From Rubrivivax gelatinosus (GTDB lineage Bacteria > Pseudomonadota > Gammaproteobacteria > Burkholderiales > Burkholderiaceae_C), in assembly GCF_016583785.1 (NCBI RefSeq), contig NZ_NRRU01000007.1, positions 20,301 through 84,300 on the forward strand: a DNA stretch of 64,000 nucleotides, written 5' to 3'. The position numbers and the translations under genes are program-made. Below, in pieces: positions 54,509 through 64,000 of this stretch (positions within the stretch are counted from its first letter, which is position 1; every line of letters begins with the position of its first letter). Under the pieces are notes generated by a model. That model worked only from the letters and a program-made list of their open reading frames with translations, made no database searches and was not told the origin of the DNA.

Positions 54509-55726
54509 TCAGTGCGCCGCCCACTGGATGGACGCGAGGTCGACGCCGGCGCAGTGCAGGTCCCACAGCGGGCTCAGCGTGCGCAGGCGCTCGACGGTGC
54601 GGCGCGTCAGCTCGACGGCGGCGTCGATCTCGTCTTCGGTCGTGAAGCGCCCGACCGAGAAGCGGATCGAGCTGTGCGCGACCTCGTCGGACAGGCCGAG
54701 CGCACGCAGCACGTAGCTCGGCTCCAGGCTGGCCGAGGTGCAGGCCGAGCCCGAGGACACCGCGATGCCCTTCATGCCCATCAGCAGCGACTCGCCTTCG
54801 ACGAACTGGAAGCTGATGTTCAGGTTGTGCGGGATGCGCGACTGCAGGCAGCCGTTGACCCGGGTCTCGGGGATCGCCGCCAGCCCCGCCAGCAGCCGGT
54901 CGCGCAGCATGCGGATGCGTTCGTTCTCGAGCGCCATCGACACCCGCGCCAGCCGGTAGGCTTCGCCCATGCCGACGATCTGGTGCGTCGGCAAGGTGCC
55001 CGAGCGCATGCCGCGTTCGTGGCCGCCGCCGTGGATCAGGGCCTCGATGCGCACGCGCGGCTTGCGCCGCACGTACAGCGCGCCTATGCCCTTGGGGCCG
55101 TAGGTCTTGTGCGCCGACAGGCTCATCAGGTCGACCGGCAGCGTCGCCAGGTCGATCTCGACCTTGCCGGTGGCCTGGGCGGCGTCGACGTGGAACAGCA
55201 CGCCACGCGCGCGGCAGATGCGCCCGAGCGCCGCGACGTCCTGGATCACGCCGATCTCGTTGTTCACCAGCATCGCCGAGGCGAGCACGGTGTCGGGCCG
55301 CAGCGCGGCTTCGAAGGCGGCCGGGTCGACCAGGCCGTCGGCGCCGACGTCGAGGTAGGTCGCCTGCCAGCCGGCGCGTTCGAGCTCACGCACCGTGTCC
55401 AGCACCGCCTTGTGTTCGGTCTTGAGCGTCACCAGGTGGCGGCCGCGCGCGTGGTGGAACTGGGCCGCGCCCTTGATCGCGAGGTTGTTGCTCTCGGTCG
55501 CGCCGGAGGTCCAGACGATCTCGCGCGGGTCGGCCCCGACGAGCGCGGCGACCTGTTCGCGCGCGATCTCGACCGCCTCCTCGGCGGCCCAGCCGAAAGC
55601 GTGGCTGCGCGAGGCCGGGTTGCCGAACTGCTCGTACAGATACGGCAGCATCGCCTGCACGACCCGCGGGTCGACCGGTGTCGTGGCCGCGTAGTCGAGG
55701 TAGATCGGCTTGGCGCTGAGGTCCAT
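54509..55726 (-). CDS. iscS: IscS-type cysteine desulfurase
   Basis: A 405-residue PLP enzyme that takes sulfur from cysteine for cluster assembly. It opens [17 protein letters not shown], has the PLP lysine in [10 protein letters not shown] and the mobile-loop cysteine in [21 protein letters not shown], which is the IscS rather than the NifS wording (SACSSGS). Start ATG 55726. It heads the isc run and has a sigma54-type promoter 40 bases upstream. This suggests control by NifA, so it may serve as the nitrogenase desulfurase. Confidence 0.93.
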   Translation of the reverse strand: MDLSAKPIYLDYAATTPVDPRVVQAMLPYLYEQFGNPASRSHAFGWAAEEAVEIAREQVAALVGADPREIVWTSGATESNNLAIKGAAQFHHARGRHLVTLKTEHKAVLDTVRELERAGWQATYLDVGADGLVDPAAFEAALRPDTVLASAMLVNNEIGVIQDVAALGRICRARGVLFHVDAAQATGKVEIDLATLPVDLMSLSAHKTYGPKGIGALYVRRKPRVRIEALIHGGGHERGMRSGTLPTHQIVGMGEAYRLARVSMALENERIRMLRDRLLAGLAAIPETRVNGCLQSRIPHNLNISFQFVEGESLLMGMKGIAVSSGSACTSASLEPSYVLRALGLSDEVAHSSIRFSVGRFTTEDEIDAAVELTRRTVERLRTLSPLWDLHCAGVDLASIQWAAH

Positions 55727-55765
55727 CGCAGGCTCCGGCTGAAGGGCTTTCCCGATCCCCACATC

Positions 55766-55780
55766 GCAGGGACCGTGCCA
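55766..55780 (-). promoter_or_regulatory. Sigma54 (-24/-12) promoter of iscS
   Basis: On the minus strand TGGCACGGTCCCTGC: perfect TGGCACG at -24 and CTGC at -12 with GG-N10-GC spacing, 40 bases before the iscS ATG. Near-matches to TGT-N10-ACA lie upstream at 55802-55817 (TGA), 55834-55849 (TGG) and 55878-55893 (ending ACG). Confidence 0.78.
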
Positions 55781-55850
55781 GCCCGGCGCCTGGCGAAAAA
55801 CTGATCTGGATCAGACACTTGGCTCGCGCCGGGTGGATCGTCGCAGACAC

Positions 55851-55865
55851 CGGCAACCGCCTTGC
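55851..55865 (+). promoter_or_regulatory. Possible sigma54 promoter of the divergent unknown gene
   Basis: CGGCAACCGCCTTGC: TTGC at -12 and GGCA at -24 with exact GG-N10-GC spacing, but two mismatches in TGGCAC. It points to the gene starting at 55951. Confidence 0.5.
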
Positions 55866-55950
55866 ACCTGTCGCTTTTGTCGCCATTGCGACGTCCGGCG
55901 GCCTTGTAGCGCGCAGCGGGGCTGCCGGGCGCGCGTGAAGGAGAGCCCAG

Positions 55951-56439
55951 ATGAACCTGTTCAGCGGTGTTGCATCCGAGGCCTTTTCCGGCGGCGAACT
56001 GCCGTCCGTGGTGCATGGCCTGCTGCGCCAGGCCGCCGCCGCCGGGCCGGCCGAGCGCGGTGCGCTGTTGTGGACGGCGCAGGCGATCGCGCCGCAGGCG
56101 CTGGCGCTCTACGTCGCGCTGGCCAAGCACCACGCGCAGCGGCGCGAGTTCGAGCTCGCCGAACGCGCCGCGCTGCGTGGCGCGCACGAGGCGGCGTGTG
56201 CCGCCGGGCTGGACGAACGGGGCCGGCCGCTGGGCGCCGGCGCGGCGCCCGATTTCGGCGTCGACGGCCCGGCGCGTTTCTGGCTCTTCATGCAGAAGGC
56301 GCTGGCCTTCATCGCGCTGCGCGCCGGCGACCTGGACGCCGCGCACGACCGGCTCGAGCTGATCGAAACGCTGGCCCCGCAGGCGCGCCTGGGCGACGAG
56401 GTCATCGCCGCGCTGCTGCGTGCCGCACCCGACGACTGA
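55951..56439 (+). CDS. Unknown nif-island protein, TPR-like
   Basis: A 162-residue soluble protein with no family I can name. It is alanine-rich and helical. ALYVALAKHHAQRREFELAERAALRGAHEAA and FMQKALAFIALRAGDLDAAHDRLELIETL look like two TPR-type helix pairs at about residues 50-80 and 105-140. AAGGAG before the ATG is a good ribosome site. It is the only plus-strand gene in the nif island, divergent from iscS, with a possible sigma54 promoter. Its stop overlaps the end of a MITE-like element. A helper or scaffold protein for nitrogen fixation is a guess from position. Confidence 0.7.
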   Translation: MNLFSGVASEAFSGGELPSVVHGLLRQAAAAGPAERGALLWTAQAIAPQALALYVALAKHHAQRREFELAERAALRGAHEAACAAGLDERGRPLGAGAAPDFGVDGPARFWLFMQKALAFIALRAGDLDAAHDRLELIETLAPQARLGDEVIAALLRAAPDD

Positions 56440-56566
56440 GAAGGTGTGAAAGAACCCGCCATGCCCGCGTCGAACCGCCCAGCGACCCCGAACGTGCGAC
56501 GGCGCGACGACGCCCGACACCCGGCTGCACCCCGTCGCGGGCACGCCGGGTTCTTTCACACCTTCT
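56439..56566. mobile_element. MITE-like element, short copy (128 bp)
   Basis: Near-palindromic element bounded by AGAAGGTGTGAA and TTCACACCTTCT; terminal repeats extend about 28 bases (AAGGTGTGAAAGAACCCG perfect, then imperfect). It matches both arms of the element at 52995-53263. It sits exactly between the stops of two convergent genes and could fold into a long hairpin acting as a terminator. Confidence 0.82.
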
Positions 56567-56569
56567 GAC

Positions 56570-56923
56570 TCAGACGCGGAACTCGAAGAGCTGCGGCGTT
56601 TCCTGGCGGTGGACCTTCAGCCAGCCCAGCGTCGCCGGCAGCAGCGACTCGGCGGCGAACCAGGCGGCGTCGTCGGCGCCGGGGCCGTCTTCCAGCAGCG
56701 CGCTGCCGACGTAGCGCCAGCCGTCGAAGTCGATCTCGGACAGCCTCTCCTGGGCCGCGGCCGGCAGCGAGGCCAGCGTGCGCGCGACGACCAGCAGCTG
56801 GCGCCGCGCTTCGGCGCGTGTCAGGCGGGAACGCCGGAAGTCTCTCTCGGTGAGACCGTCGACGAGGATCAGCACCGCCTCGCCGGCCTCGTGCACGAGC
56901 TGCAGCATCGCGGCGGTGATCAT
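56570..56923 (-). CDS. Unknown nif-operon protein
   Basis: A 117-residue acidic, helical protein that I do not recognise. It contains ILVDGLTERDFRRSRLTRAEARRQLLVVARTLASL and ends WLKVHRQETPQLFEFRV. No cysteines, membrane segments or signal are seen. It is the last gene of the nifENX-DUF269-CCE_0567-fdxB-nifQ run, 37 bases after nifQ. Position suggests a part in nitrogen fixation, for example in cofactor assembly or regulation; sequence alone gives no function. Confidence 0.65.
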   Translation of the reverse strand: MITAAMLQLVHEAGEAVLILVDGLTERDFRRSRLTRAEARRQLLVVARTLASLPAAAQERLSEIDFDGWRYVGSALLEDGPGADDAAWFAAESLLPATLGWLKVHRQETPQLFEFRV

Positions 56924-56960
56924 CGTCGCCGGTTCGTGCGGGCGTGCCGGCGCCGGCTGT

Positions 56961-57362
56961 TCAGGCCGCGGCCATGACCGGCCGCGTGCCGTCCTCGGGC
57001 CCGAAACACAGCGCGTGGTCGCAGCAGACGGCGCAGCTCGGCGACTTGCAGATCAGGATCTGCTCGCGTTCGCACAGCTGCTTGTAGAGGAACTTCTTCC
57101 ACTTCATGTCGCCGCTGTTCTTGCGCGCCAGCGCCGGGAACCACCAGGACATCAGCGCCGACAGCTCGGTGCGTGAACCCAGCTGCAGGTCCTGCCAGAG
57201 GTGGTTGTCGCCCAGGCAGGCGACGGCGACGGTCTCGGCGATGGCCGCCGCCGCCTCGCGCGGGCTGTCGCTGTGCTCCAGCAGCAGCGCGACCAGGTCC
57301 TCGACCTCGTCGGCGCGGGCTTCGCGCCGCGCCAGTGCTGCGGGGACGGGACGGGGCAGCAT
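56961..57362 (-). CDS. nifQ: NifQ, molybdenum donor for FeMo-cofactor
   Basis: A 133-residue Fe-S protein that supplies molybdenum to NifEN. The C-terminal signature CEREQILICKSPSCAVCCDHALCFG has the C-X4-C-X2-C-X5-C arrangement that defines NifQ, preceded by MKWKKFLYKQL. It is shorter at the N-terminus than many NifQ proteins (about 170-200 residues). It begins one base after the fdxB stop. Confidence 0.9.
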   Translation of the reverse strand: MLPRPVPAALARREARADEVEDLVALLLEHSDSPREAAAAIAETVAVACLGDNHLWQDLQLGSRTELSALMSWWFPALARKNSGDMKWKKFLYKQLCEREQILICKSPSCAVCCDHALCFGPEDGTRPVMAAA

Positions 57363-57363
57363 C

Positions 57364-57669
57364 TCAGGCGGGCACGGCGGCGTGCGTGTAGCACTTCTTC
57401 GGGCAGATCTTCGAGCAGGCGGTGCAGCCGATGCACAGCTCGCCGTGCGCGATCGTCATGACCTTTTTCTCGTACTCCTCGTCGTCGTCGCCGTCGGGGT
57501 CGAGCGCGATGCGTTCGCCGTCCTCGTCCAGGCCGATGAGCTCGAGCACGCCGCGCGGGCAGACGCGAAAGCAGCGGCCGCAGCCGATGCACTTGCCTTC
57601 GTCGATCTTCTGCACGAAGGACGGCGTCCAGGTGGCGCCGGAGGGCAGGGTGATGCTGAAGTCGGACAC
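57364..57669 (-). CDS. fdxB: Nif-specific ferredoxin III (FdxB)
   Basis: A 101-residue 2[4Fe-4S] ferredoxin with cysteine groups KCIGCGRCFRVCP and LCIGCTACSKICP separated by an acidic stretch (DPDGDDDEEYEKK), as in nif-specific ferredoxin III. It may pass electrons during cofactor assembly. It lies between nifQ and the CCE_0567-type gene. Confidence 0.92.
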   Translation of the reverse strand: MSDFSITLPSGATWTPSFVQKIDEGKCIGCGRCFRVCPRGVLELIGLDEDGERIALDPDGDDDEEYEKKVMTIAHGELCIGCTACSKICPKKCYTHAAVPA

Positions 57670-57680
57670 GGTGTTCTCCG

Positions 57681-57881
57681 TCAGGCGGCCTGGGCCGCGG
57701 CGAGCTGCGCGCGTGCGGCCAGCAGCGCCGCGTACGCCTGGTGGGCGACCTGCGCGACCTCGGGAATGCGCTCCCAGTTCGTCGGCAGTTCTTCCGACAG
57801 GTCGTGCAGGTCCATCTTCGCCTGCGTCGCGCGGGCGTTGAGCTTCTTGATCTCGGCTTTCAGGGCTTCCAGGTCCGGCAT
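57681..57881 (-). CDS. CCE_0567-type (Rop-like, DUF683) small protein
   Basis: A 66-residue helical hairpin: LEALKAEIKKLNARATQAKMDLHDLSEELP, then WERIPEVAQVAHQAYAALLAAR. This matches the small Rop-like protein found between the nifX-associated DUF269 gene and fdxB in many nif clusters, reported as a metalloprotein. Its exact role is not known. Confidence 0.85.
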   Translation of the reverse strand: MPDLEALKAEIKKLNARATQAKMDLHDLSEELPTNWERIPEVAQVAHQAYAALLAARAQLAAAQAA

Positions 57882-57882
57882 C

Positions 57883-58368
57883 TCATGCTCCCCAGGTGGC
57901 GACGTCGCGGTGCTGACCGATCATCGCCACGCCCTCGGCCACCAGCTTGTTGCCGGCTTCGGCCAGCTTGGCCAGGCTGGGGTAGCCGAAACGGTGCACG
58001 TCGCGCAGGTGGCGGTTGACGACGACCAGGCGGCCGGCGGTCAGCACGGTGCGGCCGAAACCCTCGTGGCTCATCTTGGTCATCGGGCTGACCATCACGC
58101 CGGTGGCGCGTTCGATCGCCAGGCCGATGGCGTTGTGGAACAGGTCCAGGCGCCACAGCGTGTCGGGGTCGGGGTCGCCCATGATCGGCAGCGCGCGGCG
58201 CTGTTCGGCCGTCAGGATGTAGGGTTCGAGCAGTTGCAGGTCGCTCTTGCCGTCCCAGCTGCCGTGCGTGTCCTGGGCGCGGATCTGCTTGACCAGCTCA
58301 CGCACGAAGGCGTCCTGCAGCAGCGCGCCGTCGTCGACCGCGGCGGCGGCCTCGGTCGTGGTGTTCAT
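57883..58368 (-). CDS. NifX-associated protein (DUF269)
   Basis: A 161-residue protein of the DUF269 family. [33 protein letters not shown] and [32 protein letters not shown] are typical. It always accompanies nifX, with which it overlaps by 4 bases. It is thought to help FeMo-cofactor assembly. ATG 58368 is the natural start. Confidence 0.92.
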   Translation of the reverse strand: MNTTTEAAAAVDDGALLQDAFVRELVKQIRAQDTHGSWDGKSDLQLLEPYILTAEQRRALPIMGDPDPDTLWRLDLFHNAIGLAIERATGVMVSPMTKMSHEGFGRTVLTAGRLVVVNRHLRDVHRFGYPSLAKLAEAGNKLVAEGVAMIGQHRDVATWGA

Positions 58369-58778
58369 GGCTTCACCTCGGCGTCGTCCTCGAAGTCGTA
58401 GCGGCGCTCCTGGCCCTTCAACAGCGCCTTGCGCAGCCACGGCGGCGGCGTGCCGCGCAGCACGTTCTGCAGCTTGTCGAGCACGTCGAGAATGGGGTCG
58501 GGCTGGGTCAGCTTGACCGGGTGGATGCGGCTGGCGACGACACGCGCGGCGGCCGAGCCGCCGATCGCGGCCACGTAGACGATCGCGCAGTCGGCGATCG
58601 CGGCCAGCTTGGGTGTCAGCTTGTCCTCGTTGCCGTCTTCCTCGAGCCCCTCGCCGAAGGCGAAGTCCTCGACGAAGGCGTAACCCTCGGGGGTGACGTC
58701 GTAGACCGCCAGATGCTGGGCCCAGCCGAAGTGCGCGTCGACGCGCTGCTGGTCCTGGGTGGCGAAGGCGACTTTCAT
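58365..58778 (-). CDS. nifX: NifX, FeMo-cofactor precursor carrier
   Basis: A 137-residue member of the NifX/NifB-C-terminal/NafY fold that holds NifB-co and the VK-cluster on their way to and from Nif[29 protein letters not shown] with its histidine, and [20 protein letters not shown], are characteristic. It overlaps nifN and the DUF269 gene by 4 bases each. Confidence 0.93.
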   Translation of the reverse strand: MKVAFATQDQQRVDAHFGWAQHLAVYDVTPEGYAFVEDFAFGEGLEEDGNEDKLTPKLAAIADCAIVYVAAIGGSAAARVVASRIHPVKLTQPDPILDVLDKLQNVLRGTPPPWLRKALLKGQERRYDFEDDAEVKP

Positions 58779-60217
58779 GTGCGCTCCGGGAAGTGGATGG
58801 GGGACGGGGCGGCCTTGTCGCGGCGCGGGATCTGCGCCGGCACATGGGCGACGGCCGGCACGACGCGTTCGACCGCGGCGGCGCTGGCCGCCGGCAGCGG
58901 CCAGTCGTCGGGGCCGTGGTGGCCGATCTGCTCGATCAGCGTGTTGGCGACGGCGCAGACGAAGTCGCGTGTGCCGCGGTAGCCGACCTGGCGGATGTGG
59001 GCGTTGCCGACGCGGTCGAACATCGGGATGCCGATGCGGTACAGCGGCAGGCCCAGGCGTTCTGCCGCCTGGCGGCCGTGGGCGTGCGTCATCAGCAGCT
59101 CGGCGCCGGCGGCCTGGGCCGAACGTTCGAAGTCCTCGAGGTCGCCGATCAGCACCTCGCTCGTCGGCAGGCGCTCGAGCAGCGGCGATTTGCCGGTCGT
59201 CACGCAGGCCACGAGTTCGGCGCCCATCTCGGCGAGAAAACTGCCGGCGGCCCACAGCAGGTCGGGCTCGGCGGCGAGCGCGATCTTCGCGTTGCCGGTG
59301 TGGAAGTGGCAGTCGAGCATGGCGTCGACGAGCTGGCTGCGCTGGCGCCGCAGCTTGGCCGGCACCTCGCGCCCGGAGATCTCGGCCAGCCGGCGCACCA
59401 AGGCGTCGGTGGCGGTGAGGCCGGTCAGGCGGTCGAAGAGCGTGAACGGCACGCCGCAGCGGGCTTGCAGTGCCTCGGCCGCCGGCCGCATCTGCTCGCC
59501 GACGGCGAGTGCGTGCACCGCGCCGCCCAGGGCCTCGATGTCGGCCAGCGGCGTGCCGCCTATCGTCGTGCCCAGCCAGGTCTCGGGGATGTGGCCGTCG
59601 AGCGAGCCCGAGATGTCGGGCACGACCAGCGGCTGCAGCCCGAAGGCCTCGATGGTTTCGCGCAGCTCCTCGATGTCGGCCGGCGACAGGTGGCAGCCGG
59701 GCAGCAGTGCGACGACACCTTCGCGCCGGGGCTCGTGCTCGCGCGGCAGCGTCGAGACGATGGCGGTCACGGCCGCCGCCCAGCCTTCCTGGAAGCCGCC
59801 GACGTAGTCGGGTGTCGAGGCGTGCACGACCGCGGTGTCGGCCAGCTCCGGGTGCTGCTGGCGCGCCAGGCGGATGTAGCCGTCGACGTCGTCGCCCTTG
59901 GTCTCGGTCAGGCCCGTGGTGCACAGGCCGATGACACGCGGCTTGGCACGCTGGCGGATGTTGAGCAGCGCCTTGGCGAGGTTGTCGTAGCCGCCCATGA
60001 TGGTGGTGGCTTCGTTCATCGCCGTGGTCTGCAGCGGGATCGCCTCCTTGAAGTGGCGCACCAGCAGCACCAGGCCGAAGGAGGTGCAGCCCTGCGAGCC
60101 GTGCATCAGCGGCATGCAGGACTCCAGCCCCATGAAGGCGAAGCTCGCGCCCAGCGGCGCGCTCATCTTCAGCGGGTTGACGCTGCAGGACTTCTTCGTT
60201 TCGGTGACGAGAGCCAT
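58775..60217 (-). CDS. nifN: NifN, FeMo-cofactor scaffold beta subunit
   Basis: A 480-residue homologue of the NifK subunit. With NifE it forms the tetramer on which FeMo-cofactor is matured. The N-terminal cysteine for the shared 4Fe-4S cluster is in [21 protein letters not shown], and [16 protein letters not shown] is the usual second motif. It begins 13 bases after nifE. Confidence 0.95.
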   Translation of the reverse strand: MALVTETKKSCSVNPLKMSAPLGASFAFMGLESCMPLMHGSQGCTSFGLVLLVRHFKEAIPLQTTAMNEATTIMGGYDNLAKALLNIRQRAKPRVIGLCTTGLTETKGDDVDGYIRLARQQHPELADTAVVHASTPDYVGGFQEGWAAAVTAIVSTLPREHEPRREGVVALLPGCHLSPADIEELRETIEAFGLQPLVVPDISGSLDGHIPETWLGTTIGGTPLADIEALGGAVHALAVGEQMRPAAEALQARCGVPFTLFDRLTGLTATDALVRRLAEISGREVPAKLRRQRSQLVDAMLDCHFHTGNAKIALAAEPDLLWAAGSFLAEMGAELVACVTTGKSPLLERLPTSEVLIGDLEDFERSAQAAGAELLMTHAHGRQAAERLGLPLYRIGIPMFDRVGNAHIRQVGYRGTRDFVCAVANTLIEQIGHHGPDDWPLPAASAAAVERVVPAVAHVPAQIPRRDKAAPSPIHFPERT

Positions 60218-60230
60218 CGTGCGCTCCCGT

Positions 60231-61637
60231 TCAGGCCGCCAGCGCCACGGCCGGGGCTTCCCAGGGCGCGGGTGCGCGCACCTGCTGCCAGACCGGGTTG
60301 AAGATCGCCTTGTCGATCTCGGCGACCATGGTGACGATGCCCTCGTAACCGGCGAAAGCCTGGTGGCGCTCCTGGTTGATGTCCATCCAGGGCATGCGCG
60401 CCTTGAGCGCGACGAACTGGCTGCGGCCGCCCGACAGCATGATGTCGGCGCGTGCGTCGCGCAGCATCGAGTACATCTCGCGCGGCGAGAGGTCGTCGAT
60501 CATGTGCGCGTCGTCGCCCATGATCTCCTTGATGCGCTGCTTGTCTTCCTTGGTGCTCTTCTTGACGCTGGTGCCGACGATCTCCAGCCCGGCCTCCTGC
60601 AGCGCCGAGACCACCGACCAGCTCTTGACGCCGCCGGTGATCAGCAGCACGCGCTTGCCGCTCAGCCGCTCGCGGTAGGCGCGCAGGCGCTCGTAGGCAC
60701 GCGGCTCCTCGGCGGCGATCAGCGCCTCGGCACGATCGACGATGTCCGCCGGCGCGCCGGTCTGGACCAGCAGCCGCGCGATGTCGCGCAGCGTCTGGCT
60801 CATGTCGGCGATGCCGTAGAACGAACCTTCGAAGTACGGGATGCCCCAGCGCTGCTGCATGCGCGTGGCGACGTTGATCATCGACTTCGAGCAGACCATC
60901 ATGTTGGCCTTGGCCCGGTGCGCCGACGCGATCTCGCGGTAGCGGCCGTCGCCCGACAGGCAGGCCAGCACGCGCACGCCGAGCGCGTCCAGCAGCGGCT
61001 TGACCTGCCAGAGTTCGCCCGACAGGTTGTATTCGCCGATGATGTTGATGTCGTAGGGCGTCGTGATCTCGGGCTCGACGGTGCCGATCACGTGGTCCAG
61101 CAGCGCCTCGGCGCCGAGTTTGTTGCCCAGGTTCTTCGGGCCGGCGAAACCGGGCGCGTCGACCGGGATCACCGGCAGGCCGAAACGTTCGCTGGCGCGC
61201 TGGCAGACGGCCTCGATGTCGTCGCCGATCATCGCCGGCACGCAGGTCTGGTAGACGAAGATCGCCGGCGGCTTCACCTTCTCGGCGATCTCGCGGATCG
61301 CCTTGAACAGCCGCTTCTCGCCGCCGTAGATGACGTCGAACTCCGACATGTCGGTGGTGAAGCCGCTGCGGTAGACCTGCGGCCCCGAGGACGCGCTGTG
61401 GCGGTTGTCCCAGCCGTTGCCTTCGCAGGCAATCGGGCCGTGCACCAGGTGGGCGACGTCGACGATGGGCTGGAGCGCGATCTTGGCGCCGTCGAAGGCG
61501 CAGCCGCCAGCGGCCGCGCCCGGCGTCAGCTGCTTGGTGCAGCCTTTCTTGCGTTCCTTGTCGCCCTTGGCCTGATTGACGTCGCAGCCTGGCTCGTCGA
61601 AGACCTGGGCGATCCTGGTTTTGAGCGAAGCGGACAT
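60231..61637 (-). CDS. nifE: NifE, FeMo-cofactor scaffold alpha subunit
   Basis: A 468-residue homologue of the NifD subunit. Cysteines are in DEPGCDVN, GGCAFDGAKIAL, HGPIACEGNGWDNRH and VYQTCVPAMIGDDIEAV, and SGGRSQFVALKARMPWMDINQERH lies near the C-terminus, as in NifE. ATG 61637 with AGGAG upstream begins MSASLKTRIAQVFDEPG. It heads the nifENX operon under a sigma54 promoter at 61672-61686. Confidence 0.96.
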   Translation of the reverse strand: MSASLKTRIAQVFDEPGCDVNQAKGDKERKKGCTKQLTPGAAAGGCAFDGAKIALQPIVDVAHLVHGPIACEGNGWDNRHSASSGPQVYRSGFTTDMSEFDVIYGGEKRLFKAIREIAEKVKPPAIFVYQTCVPAMIGDDIEAVCQRASERFGLPVIPVDAPGFAGPKNLGNKLGAEALLDHVIGTVEPEITTPYDINIIGEYNLSGELWQVKPLLDALGVRVLACLSGDGRYREIASAHRAKANMMVCSKSMINVATRMQQRWGIPYFEGSFYGIADMSQTLRDIARLLVQTGAPADIVDRAEALIAAEEPRAYERLRAYRERLSGKRVLLITGGVKSWSVVSALQEAGLEIVGTSVKKSTKEDKQRIKEIMGDDAHMIDDLSPREMYSMLRDARADIMLSGGRSQFVALKARMPWMDINQERHQAFAGYEGIVTMVAEIDKAIFNPVWQQVRAPAPWEAPAVALAA

Positions 61638-61671
61638 GCGGCGGGCTCCTGTGGGCTGCAGCTGTCTCTTT

Positions 61672-61686
61672 GCACGATCGGTGCCA
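61672..61686 (-). promoter_or_regulatory. Sigma54 (-24/-12) promoter of nifE
   Basis: On the minus strand TGGCACCGATCGTGC: perfect TGGCAC at -24, GTGC at -12, exact GG-N10-GC spacing, 35 bases before the nifE ATG. The closest NifA-type site upstream is TGG-N10-ACA at 61754-61769, one mismatch. Confidence 0.82.
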
Positions 61687-61761
61687 GTCCGCCGCGCGCC
61701 CGGTTTCCCCGCTGTGACAAGGCTTTGGCGCATTCGGCCGGCGGCGCCGGCCTTGGCGGGA

Positions 61762-64000
<2,239 letters not shown>

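Overview
This window is high-GC, densely packed chromosomal DNA from a betaproteobacterium, most likely a nitrogen-fixing Burkholderiales of the Rubrivivax/Leptothrix/Azohydromonas type. The assignment is inference from gene content: MsrPQ, a malonyl-CoA synthetase beside a Bug-type receptor, a 3-hydroxybutyrate-oligomer hydrolase, and a nif-isc-fix cluster with a Cys-motif NifA. No rRNA, tRNA, CRISPR array or transposase gene was seen.

Left part (1-13.3 kb): a truncated GTPase gene is coupled to trkA-trkH (K+ uptake). After a convergent ECF-type permease comes a leucine/isovalerate (liu) degradation cluster: methylcrotonyl-CoA carboxylase beta, DinB-like, methylglutaconyl-CoA hydratase, DUF4126, carboxylase alpha, then HMG-CoA lyase. 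A LiuR-like operator precedes the first liu gene. YbaK, DUF1289 and a DsbA-type isomerase follow.

13.4-23 kb: yjcH-actP (acetate-type symporter), then a CBS/DUF294 protein, a single-domain response regulator, and a degenerate sensor kinase fused to a DnaQ-type exonuclease. Convergent to these is a small, degenerate relative of NifA that keeps the NifA cysteine motif and helix-turn-helix but has lost the GAFTGA loop and the Walker B acids. A divergent MHS-family transporter shares an almost identical promoter block with yjcH-actP.

23-42.7 kb: a MIP18-type protein, malonyl-CoA synthetase plus receptor, the PHB oligomer hydrolase, an ABC substrate-binding protein, a 1947-residue tandem UvrA whose internal linker is made of translated REP repeats, msrQ-msrP, a diheme cytochrome c, engB, a DUF1631-like gene, and groES-groEL under a sigma70 promoter with a CIRCE operator.

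42.8-64 kb: a nitrogen-fixation island, nearly all on the minus strand. In transcription order it holds a hybrid sensor kinase (cut by the window end), nifE-nifN-nifX-DUF269-CCE_0567-fdxB-nifQ-unknown, then iscS-iscU-erpA-iscA-hscA-fdx, then nifV-nifW-fixA-fixB-fixC-fixX-ferritin-like, and finally nifA. Sigma54-type -24/-12 promoters are visible before nifE, iscS and nifV (the last with a perfect NifA site), and a weaker one before a divergent unknown gene. nifHDK, nifB and hscB are not in the window. Two copies of a MITE-like inverted-repeat element flank the isc part; the larger sits where hscB would be expected.
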